A stretch of 11,126 nucleotides of DNA from Haemophilus sp. (GTDB lineage Bacteria; Pseudomonadota; Gammaproteobacteria; Enterobacterales; Pasteurellaceae). The notes beneath the pieces are model-generated. The model made no database searches and had not been told where the DNA came from. It saw nothing but the letters and a program-made list of their open reading frames with translations. The stretch covers positions 1-11,126 of the forward strand of contig JAHZCF010000023.1 in assembly GCA_019423005.1 (NCBI GenBank). The letters are read 5' to 3'. Below, one piece after another: positions 5,920 through 11,126 of this stretch (within the stretch, counting starts at the first letter, position 1; each line of letters begins with the position of its first letter). A program made the translations under genes and the position numbers.

Positions 5920-6681
5920 ATGGCCGTACTAGTCACTCGCCCCGATGAACGAGGAAAAGCCCTCGTTGACCAGCTAAATCAAGCCGGTGTAGTTGCCTTG
6001 CATTTGCCTTTGCTTTCTATTGAAGCGGGTGCTGAGTTGGCACAATTACCGACAAAACTTAATCAGCTAAAAAGCGGTGATTATGTGTTTTTGGTATCCC
6101 AAAGTGCGGTCGATTTTGCGGATAAAACCCTGAAAGATATTGGCTTTAACTGGCGTCAAGATTTACAATACTTTACAGTTGGACATAGAACGGCACAGCA
6201 TTTTTCCTGTCAAACTGAATGCACTGTTCGTTATCCAATTGCATCAGAAAATACCGAAGGTGTGCTAAATTTACCGCAAATGACAGAATTAACAGATAAA
6301 AACTTGTTAATTTTACGTGGCAACGGCGGACGAGAATTACTACGCGAACAAGCCGCATTACGTGGTGCAACCGTTGATACTATTGAATGTTACCAACGCA
6401 CACCGATTAGTTATAATAACGAAGAGCAAACCAGTATTTGTATTCGTTCTGGTGTACAAACCCTTGTGGTCACGAGCCTTGAAATTTTACAGGCGTTAAT
6501 CGAATTTGTGCCTGAAAATGAACAAAATTGGCTAAAAAATTGCTGTTTAGTCACGGTAAGTCAACGCATTGCTGATGTTGCAATACAACAAGGTTGGCAT
6601 AATGTGATGGTTTCCGCGGGTGCGGACAATCAAAGTTTACTTAATACCTTACTTAATGAAGTAACTCCCCTTTCTCACTAA
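5920..6681 (+). CDS. hemD: Uroporphyrinogen-III synthase
   Basis: This 253-residue cytoplasmic enzyme closes hydroxymethylbilane into uroporphyrinogen III while inverting ring D. The family is poorly conserved, but the typical marks are here: VTRP at the N-terminus, the motif NLLILRGNGGRELL (128-141) and ECYQR (156-160, with conserved Y158), all matching E. coli HemD closely. Length is normal (E. coli 246). The start lies nine bases after the hemC stop, with an AGGA site that begins inside the TAG stop, so translation is coupled. It works directly after HemC in the pathway. No sign of decay was seen. Confidence 0.94.
   Translation: MAVLVTRPDERGKALVDQLNQAGVVALHLPLLSIEAGAELAQLPTKLNQLKSGDYVFLVSQSAVDFADKTLKDIGFNWRQDLQYFTVGHRTAQHFSCQTECTVRYPIASENTEGVLNLPQMTELTDKNLLILRGNGGRELLREQAALRGATVDTIECYQRTPISYNNEEQTSICIRSGVQTLVVTSLEILQALIEFVPENEQNWLKNCCLVTVSQRIADVAIQQGWHNVMVSAGADNQSLLNTLLNEVTPLSH
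6102..6110 (+). repeat. DNA uptake sequence core (USS) in hemD
   Basis: Exact AAGTGCGGT in the hemD 5' third, encoding part of SQSAVDF. Confidence 0.85.
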
Positions 6682-6690
6682 GGAAAAGAT

Positions 6691-7989
6691 ATGGCGAAAG
6701 AGAAATTAACCCCTGAAACGACAGATGAAATCCAAGCAACAGATGCGATGGAAATTCAAACTGAAGATCGCGAGCCTGTTGCGCCACGTACACAAACCGT
6801 TGTGAAGAAAAGTGGTACTGGATTAAGTTTATTGGCTATTCTCATTGCACTTGGCGTGGGTGGTGCAGGTTATTATTTTGGACAACAAAAAGTGGATGAA
6901 TTCCAACAAAAATTGACCGCACTTGAAGCTCAAATCAATAATAAAACGGTGGTTTCAGCACCTGCTCAAGAAGTAAAATTTGATACTACACAGCTTGCTC
7001 AATTAGAGTCTGCGAATAAAGCAATGCAAAACAAAATTGCGCAAGTAGAAGAGCTAATCAATGCCAAATCACATGAGTTAGTTGGCTTACAATCACAAAT
7101 TAATAAAGTGAGCGCTCAAGCTAATGCTCAGCAACCTACAGATTGGTTATTCTCTGAATCCGATTTCTTACTCAATAATGCATTGCGTAAATTAGTGTTA
7201 GATAACGATGTGGATACAGCGGTTTCACTCTTAAAACTCGCTGATGAAACTCTTGCTAAAGTGAATAACTCACAATCTGCGGCTATCCGTAGCGCAATCA
7301 ATCAAGATCTGAAACAACTTCTCTCCGTAGCTGGCGTGGATCAAAATGCGGTCATGCAAAAATTATCTCAATTAGCTAATACGGTTGATGAACTACCTGT
7401 GTTAGATGTGAATTTCGGTGATGACCAAAATGCAACAAAATTATCAGATTCCCTGTCTGACTGGGCGGAAAATGCAGAAAAAAGTGCGACCTCATTCTTG
7501 AATCACTTTATCCGTATTTCACCGAAACATGGTGCGGATCGCAAAGAATTATTAGCGCCAAACCAAGATATCTATTTACGTGAAAACATTCGTTTACGCT
7601 TACAATTAGCGATTATGGCAGTGCCTCGTCAGCAAAATGAGCTTTATAAACAATCTTTAGAAGCCGTTGCATCTTGGATTCGTAGCTATTTTGATACCAA
7701 TGCTGAAGTGACTCAAAGTTTCTTAAAATCAGTGGATGAATTATCTGAAGTATCCATCTATGTGGATGTGCCAAGCCAATTACAAAGCTTAAGTATGCTT
7801 GATAAGTACTTAAATCGTACACCTTTAGATGTGCAGAAAGTGGAAATTGAAGCAGAAAAAGCGGTTGATAATTCACCAAGAAAAGAAGAAGTAAAACCAG
7901 CACCTGAAGCGAAAGCGGAAGAGCCAAAAGCTGAAGAAAAACCCGCTGAAGCACCAGCTGCACAACCGGCAACTGAACCCCAACAATAA
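6691..7989 (+). CDS. hemX: HemX, membrane-anchored heme-operon protein
   Basis: This 432-residue protein has a charged cytoplasmic N-terminus (1-40), one transmembrane helix at about 43-63 (GTGLSLLAILIALGVGGAGYYFG), a coiled-coil stretch at about 65-145 and a periplasmic domain holding DWLFSESDFLLNNALRKLVL (151-170), which resembles E. coli HemX. Databases often name the family uroporphyrinogen-III C-methyltransferase, but no SAM-dependent methyltransferase motif is present, so that name is probably wrong here. Its biochemical role is not established; its place in the operon suggests support of heme synthesis at the inner membrane. Residues from about 397 are a tail of A, P, E and K, longer than in E. 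coli (about 393 residues in total). The start is nine bases after hemD, with an AAGGA site overlapping the hemD stop. Confidence 0.9.
   Translation: MAKEKLTPETTDEIQATDAMEIQTEDREPVAPRTQTVVKKSGTGLSLLAILIALGVGGAGYYFGQQKVDEFQQKLTALEAQINNKTVVSAPAQEVKFDTTQLAQLESANKAMQNKIAQVEELINAKSHELVGLQSQINKVSAQANAQQPTDWLFSESDFLLNNALRKLVLDNDVDTAVSLLKLADETLAKVNNSQSAAIRSAINQDLKQLLSVAGVDQNAVMQKLSQLANTVDELPVLDVNFGDDQNATKLSDSLSDWAENAEKSATSFLNHFIRISPKHGADRKELLAPNQDIYLRENIRLRLQLAIMAVPRQQNELYKQSLEAVASWIRSYFDTNAEVTQSFLKSVDELSEVSIYVDVPSQLQSLSMLDKYLNRTPLDVQKVEIEAEKAVDNSPRKEEVKPAPEAKAEEPKAEEKPAEAPAAQPATEPQQ
6916..6924 (-). repeat. DNA uptake sequence core (USS) in hemX
   Basis: Exact ACCGCACTT in the coiled-coil part of hemX, encoding part of LTALEA. 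Confidence 0.85.
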
Positions 7990-7998
7990 GGATAGATA

Positions 7999-9285
7999 AT
8001 GTTTAGAGTTCTCTTTTTAATGATCGCCTTACTTGCCGGATTGATTGCAGGACCTTACCTCTCCGGTCAGCAAGGTTATGTCAGAGTTGAAACGGCAAAC
8101 ACCGTATATGAAATGTCACTCACCACATTAGTGATTCTCTTTGTGGTCACGCTTGCAGTGATTTATTCGTTAGAGTGGTTGGTGACCCGTTTCTTCCGTT
8201 TAAGTAGCAATACCTATAACTGGTTTTCTCGCCGTAAACGTGTGAAAGCACAACGTCAAACCCTTGAAGGCTTGATGAAAATGAATGAAGGCGATTATGC
8301 CAAGGCAGAAAAACTGATTGGTAAAAACGCGAAACACTCTGCAGAGCCAGTATTAAATCTGATTAAAGCCGCTGAAGCTGCACAACAACGCGGTGATGAA
8401 TTCAGCGCAAACCGTTATTTAATTGAGGCGACTGAGCTTGCCGGTTCAGATAATCTAGTCGTCGAAATTGCTCGCACCCGTATTTTATTACAACAAAATA
8501 AATTACCGGCAGCGCGTAGTTCCGTCGATAGCTTGCTTGAAATGTCAGATCGTAACAAAGAAGTATTAAAACTTGCTGCTGAAATTTATAGCCGTTCCAA
8601 AGCTTATCAAGCACTTGATGGCATCTTAGATTTAATCGAAGGTTCTGGTTTATTCTCTGCAGAAGAATTTAAAGCCCTTCAACAAGAAACAGAAAATGGC
8701 TTGTTAGATGAGAAAATGAATGAAGAAGGCGTTGAAGGCTTGCTCGCATGGTGGGAAGCTCAGCCACGTCGTCGTCGCAATGATTTAGAATTAAAAACCG
8801 CTTTAATTCAACGTTTAATTGATTGTAACGATCATGAATCGGCTTATGAATTCACGCTTGAAATCATGAAGAAATTGGGTGATAACACACCAATTAGCCC
8901 TGAACTTTGCACACAAATTACTCGTTTACAAGCAGAAGATAACAGCAAGTTGCTCAAACTAGTGGAAAAACGTGCAAAACGTGCCGATGAAAGCCAACGT
9001 TGTTGTCTCAATCGTGCATTAGGCTATCTTTATGTGCGTAATAACGATTTTGCTAAAGCAGCAGAAGCATTTAAAGAAGTGACTGCTTGCCCAACTCAGC
9101 TTCAACCAAATGATGTCATGATGGCATCTTATGTGTTCGAACAAGCTGGTGACAAAGAAGCAGCAGAAAAAATTCGTCAGGATAGTTTAAAATCAGCCAT
9201 GTCAATTCAAGACGAACCCACTGAAATACAAACTGAAGTAAAAACAGACGAAGAACCAACCGCACTTATCGCAAAACGTGATTAA
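7999..9285 (+). CDS. hemY: HemY, inner-membrane TPR protein of the heme operon
   Basis: This 428-residue protein has two N-terminal transmembrane segments (about 2-20 and 41-63, with a short periplasmic loop) and a long cytoplasmic helical part. The first helices (about 85-145: GLMKMNEGDYAKAEKLI, AAEAAQQRGDEFSANRYL) and the C-terminal ALGYLYVRNNDFAKAAEAFKEV look like tetratricopeptide repeats. This matches the enteric HemY family (E. coli about 398 residues), encoded last in hemCDXY. It is unrelated to the Bacillus protoporphyrinogen oxidase that shares the name. The family role in heme metabolism is inferred from the operon; it may scaffold other proteins. The start is nine bases after hemX, with an AAGGA site overlapping the hemX stop. 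The operon ends here at a strong terminator. Confidence 0.92.
   Translation: MFRVLFLMIALLAGLIAGPYLSGQQGYVRVETANTVYEMSLTTLVILFVVTLAVIYSLEWLVTRFFRLSSNTYNWFSRRKRVKAQRQTLEGLMKMNEGDYAKAEKLIGKNAKHSAEPVLNLIKAAEAAQQRGDEFSANRYLIEATELAGSDNLVVEIARTRILLQQNKLPAARSSVDSLLEMSDRNKEVLKLAAEIYSRSKAYQALDGILDLIEGSGLFSAEEFKALQQETENGLLDEKMNEEGVEGLLAWWEAQPRRRRNDLELKTALIQRLIDCNDHESAYEFTLEIMKKLGDNTPISPELCTQITRLQAEDNSKLLKLVEKRAKRADESQRCCLNRALGYLYVRNNDFAKAAEAFKEVTACPTQLQPNDVMMASYVFEQAGDKEAAEKIRQDSLKSAMSIQDEPTEIQTEVKTDEEPTALIAKRD
9259..9267 (-). repeat. DNA uptake sequence core (USS) at the hemY 3' end
   Basis: Exact ACCGCACTT in the last codons of hemY (EPTALIAKRD), about 30 bases before the terminator hairpin. Confidence 0.85.
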
Positions 9286-9296
9286 AATAAACAACG

Positions 9297-9324
9297 ACGG
9301 GGCTAAATAAAGCCCCGTTTTTTT
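9297..9324 (+). terminator. Intrinsic terminator of the hemCDXY operon
   Basis: ACGGGGCT (9297-9304) and AGCCCCGT (9311-9318) form a perfect eight-base GC-rich stem with the loop AAATAA, followed by seven T residues (9318-9324). It begins 12 bases after the hemY stop. It separates the heme operon from the transporter operon. Confidence 0.93.
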
Positions 9325-9401
9325 ATTATTTCACACTCACCAATCTCATTTAAAACACATCTCTTATTACATTTCATTATAAATAATGCATTTCCATTCT
9401 T

Positions 9402-9429
9402 TTCTCACCGTTTCAAAATTTTTTACTAT
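9402..9429 (+). promoter_or_regulatory. Candidate promoter of the ABC transporter operon
   Basis: A -35 TTCTCA (9402-9407) and a -10 TACTAT (9424-9429) are 16 bases apart, each matching at four of six positions. Transcription would start near 9436, about 24 bases before the first permease. A second -10-like TATAAA (9378-9383) has no fitting -35. The rest of the spacer 9325-9401 is AT-rich and holds nothing else I recognise. Confidence 0.4.
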
Positions 9430-9451
9430 ATCGTTATGCAAACGATTAAAT
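9430..9451. promoter_or_regulatory. Operator candidate at the transporter start (PurR/LacI-like)
   Basis: Bases 9436-9451 read ATGCAAACGATTAAAT. By recall this fits the PurR pattern ANGCAAACGNTTNCNT at every fixed position but one, and it has the central CG typical of LacI-family operators. An overlapping exact inverted repeat, ATCGTT (9430-9435) and AACGAT (9441-9446), has a five-base gap. Either would sit on the predicted transcription start. The right half of the PurR-like site is weak. Confidence 0.4.
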
Positions 9452-9459
9452 TATAAAAA

Positions 9460-10119
9460 ATGAATTGGGATTATATTTTAAGTGTCACGCCACGTTTTAT
9501 TCATGCCACATTGATGACGCTTCATCTTGCCTTTTGGGGCATTTTATTGTCGCTAGTGATTGGTGTGATTTGTGCTGTGATTACCACCTACAAAGTCAAA
9601 TCATTAACTTGGCTAGTAAAAGGCTATATCGAGCTTTCTCGTAATACACCTTTATTAATTCAAGTGTTTTTTCTCTATTTTGGGCTTTCTAAAATTGGTC
9701 TGAAATTAGATGGTTTTACTTGCGGCATTATCGGCCTGGCATTTTTAGGTGGAAGCTATATGGCAGAAGCCTTTCGTAGTGGTTTGGAAGCGGTATCAAA
9801 AGGACAAATTGAGTCAGCCTTAAGTATTGGTCTAACCCCTTTTCAAGCTTTTCGCTATGTGATTTTCCCACAAGCCTTTGCGATTGCTACCCCTGCAATT
9901 GGCGCAAATTGTTTGTTCTTAATGAAAGAAACCTCGGTGATCAGTGCCGTTGCCGTTGCTGAACTCATGTTTGTCGCAAAAGAAGTCATCGGGCTTGATT
10001 ACAAAACTAATGAAGCCTTATTTTTATTAGTGGTGTTTTATTTGATCATTCTATTACCGATGTCTCTGTTCATCAGTTATTTAGAACGCCGTACTCGGAG
10101 AGCAAAATATGGGGCTTGA
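9460..10119 (+). CDS. Polar amino acid ABC transporter permease, first subunit
   Basis: This 219-residue inner-membrane protein is a permease of the His/Glu/Gln/Arg/opine (HisM) family. It has several hydrophobic segments (about 17-42, 62-80, 88-101, 140-171, 186-207), the family signature RNTPLLIQVFF (61-71) and the EAA loop ESALSIGLTP (118-127) that contacts the ATPase. It should pair with the next permease to form the channel. The specific substrate cannot be read from the sequence. The start is bounded by an in-frame TAA four to six bases upstream, so the ATG at 9460 is the only early candidate, but no Shine-Dalgarno sequence precedes it, only an A/T-rich leader. Its stop lies inside the next gene. 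No binding-protein gene lies upstream in the operon. Confidence 0.9.
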   Translation: MNWDYILSVTPRFIHATLMTLHLAFWGILLSLVIGVICAVITTYKVKSLTWLVKGYIELSRNTPLLIQVFFLYFGLSKIGLKLDGFTCGIIGLAFLGGSYMAEAFRSGLEAVSKGQIESALSIGLTPFQAFRYVIFPQAFAIATPAIGANCLFLMKETSVISAVAVAELMFVAKEVIGLDYKTNEALFLLVVFYLIILLPMSLFISYLERRTRRAKYGA

Positions 10120-10777
10120 GTTATTATTCCAAGGCAGCAACATTGAACGCTTGCTCAACGGTTTATGGGTGACAGCTGAAATTGCATTCGTTTCCGTCTT
10201 CTTCGCCTGTATTTTAGGTGTGATTTTTGGCGTAATTATGACAAGCAGAAATCCCATTATCAAAGCCATTTGCCGCTTTTATTTAGAATTTATACGTATC
10301 ATTCCATTATTAGCGCTGCTTTTTCTCGCGTATTTTGGTTTGGCAAAATGGTTTGATATTCACTTAGATGGCGTTTCTGTATGTATTTTGGTGTTTATTT
10401 TCTGGGGAACGGCAGAAATGGGGGATTTAGTACGTGGTGCATTAACTTCCATTGAAAAACATCAAGTGGAATCAGCCTACGCTTTAGGTTTAACGCCGAT
10501 TCAAACCTTTGTGTACATTTTACTTCCGCAAAGTTTAAAACGTGTGACACCAAGTGCTATTAACCTCTTTACTCGCATGGTAAAAACCAGCTCTTTGGCG
10601 ATGTTAATTGGCGTAGTCGAAGTAATTAAAGTCGGTCAACAAATTATTGAGCATTCATTATTTAGTAATCAATCAGCGGCGCTTTGGATTTACGGTGTTA
10701 TTTTCGGTTTATATTTTGTGATTTGTTACCCGCTATCCTTATTTTCCCGTTATTTAGAAACCCGTTGGGAAAGTTAA
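10109..10777 (+). CDS. Polar amino acid ABC transporter permease, second subunit
   Basis: This 222-residue inner-membrane protein is a second HisM-type permease, related to but distinct from the one before it. It has hydrophobic segments (about 20-45, 64-80, 88-101, 162-176, 191-213), the signature FIRIIPLLALLFLAYFG (61-77) and the EAA loop ESAYALGLTP (121-130). Two different permeases in one operon suggest a heterodimeric channel, as in the HisQM and GltJK systems. The gene overlaps the previous one by 11 bases, with GGAG eight bases before its ATG, so the two are made together. The substrate is unknown; an amino acid such as glutamine, glutamate, cystine or an arginine-type compound is a family-level guess. 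Confidence 0.9.
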   Translation: MGLELLFQGSNIERLLNGLWVTAEIAFVSVFFACILGVIFGVIMTSRNPIIKAICRFYLEFIRIIPLLALLFLAYFGLAKWFDIHLDGVSVCILVFIFWGTAEMGDLVRGALTSIEKHQVESAYALGLTPIQTFVYILLPQSLKRVTPSAINLFTRMVKTSSLAMLIGVVEVIKVGQQIIEHSLFSNQSAALWIYGVIFGLYFVICYPLSLFSRYLETRWES

Positions 10778-10795
10778 TTTTTATTAGGAAAACAC

Positions 10796-11126
10796 ATGGC
10801 GTTATTAGAAATTAAAAACCTCGTCAAAAATTACGGTGATGTAGAAGCCCTCAAAGGCATCAATCTTTCTATAGAGAAAGGCGAAGTGGTCGTTATTTTA
10901 GGTCCATCGGGTTGTGGTAAAAGTACTTTTTTACGCTGCCTAAATGGACTAGAAGAAATAAAGAGCGGTCAGATTTTGCTGCAAAATGCAGGAGAGTTAG
11001 GTAAAGACATTCCTTGGGTTAAAGCGCGTCAACGCATTGGGATGGTATTCCAAAGTTATGAACTATTCGCGCATTTATCAGTGATTGACAATATTTTGCT
11101 CGGCCCTTTAAAAGTACAAAAACGCG
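10796..11126 (+). CDS. Polar amino acid ABC transporter ATPase, 3' partial
   Basis: The first 110 codons of the cytoplasmic ATP-binding subunit (GlnQ/HisP type) are present; the window ends inside the gene. Visible features are the N-terminal MALLEIKNLVKNYGDVEALKG, the Walker A motif GPSGCGKST (36-44), the stretch FLRCLNGLEEIKSGQI typical of amino acid importers, and the Q-loop Q86 in GMVFQSYELFAHLSVIDNI. The signature motif, Walker B and switch histidine fall beyond the window. The ATG is 18 bases after the second permease stop, with AGGA six bases ahead. With two permeases before it, this is the third gene of an uptake operon; a periplasmic binding protein probably follows outside the window. 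Confidence 0.93.
   Translation, partial: MALLEIKNLVKNYGDVEALKGINLSIEKGEVVVILGPSGCGKSTFLRCLNGLEEIKSGQILLQNAGELGKDIPWVKARQRIGMVFQSYELFAHLSVIDNILLGPLKVQKR

Noticed and set aside
7613..7972. Open frame of 119 codons on the minus strand within hemX
   Set aside because: The Leu/Val/Gln-rich product mirrors the Ala/Pro/Glu/Lys codons of the HemX tail; it is a shadow frame.
9320..9335. Possible CRP site ending in TCACA upstream of the transporter
   Set aside because: Only one half matches; the other half falls in the terminator T run and matches two of five bases.
9375..9388. A/T palindrome CATTAT-AA-ATAATG, considered as an ARG box
   Set aside because: It does not fit the TGAAT-N4-ATTCA arginine repressor pattern; palindromes in such AT-rich spacer are expected by chance.
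1..11126. Search for a novel multi-gene system, defence island, phage, insertion sequence, CRISPR array, tRNA or riboswitch
   Set aside because: Nearly all sequence is accounted for by known core families with short spacers. No clustered repeats, transposase, integrase, attachment-site duplication or RNA gene signature was seen.

Overview
The window looks like ordinary core chromosome of a Pasteurellaceae bacterium, most like heme-independent Haemophilus (H. parainfluenzae type). Four things point there. The DNA is AT-rich. There are eight exact copies of the Haemophilus-type DNA uptake core AAGTGCGGT, on both strands. The proteins are clearly of Haemophilus/enteric type. An intact hemC-hemD pair sits between cyaA and hemX-hemY; from memory, H. 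influenzae keeps cyaA-hemX-hemY but lacks hemC and hemD. The species assignment is inference and no database search was possible.

Layout. Bases 1-1480 (+): the 3' part of envC (divisome murein hydrolase activator) and yibQ, a secreted divergent polysaccharide deacetylase, overlapping by one base. A bidirectional hairpin terminator (1482-1512) separates them from narP (1529-2158, -), the nitrate/nitrite response regulator. The narP leader (2159-2336) holds a near-consensus FNR box. Upstream on the same strand is cyaA (2337-4841, -), a class I adenylate cyclase with a TTG start. A 136-bp divergent control region (4842-4977) contains back-to-back promoter candidates for cyaA and for the rightward hemC-hemD-hemX-hemY operon (4978-9285). 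That operon ends at a strong intrinsic terminator (9297-9324). After 135 bases of AT-rich spacer with a promoter and a LacI/PurR-type operator candidate, a polar amino acid ABC transporter operon begins: two permeases (9460-10119 and 10109-10777) and an ATPase cut by the window end.

How the genes work together. HemC and HemD make uroporphyrinogen III, the first cyclic tetrapyrrole of heme synthesis; HemX and HemY are inner-membrane partners encoded in the same operon. Heme feeds respiratory cytochromes, including nitrite reductase, which the NarQ/NarP system and FNR normally control in this family. CyaA makes cAMP for CRP, which controls sugar use and, in Haemophilus, competence; the uptake sequences belong to that competence biology. 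EnvC and YibQ act in the envelope and are neighbours in E. coli as well.

I found no mobile element, CRISPR array, phage gene, toxin-antitoxin pair or RNA gene, and no convincing undescribed multi-gene system. The points worth a second look are regulatory: a hairpin made of two inverted uptake sequences inside the yibQ signal-peptide codons, the FNR site before narP, dyads in the cyaA/hemC control region, and an operator-like site at the transporter promoter.
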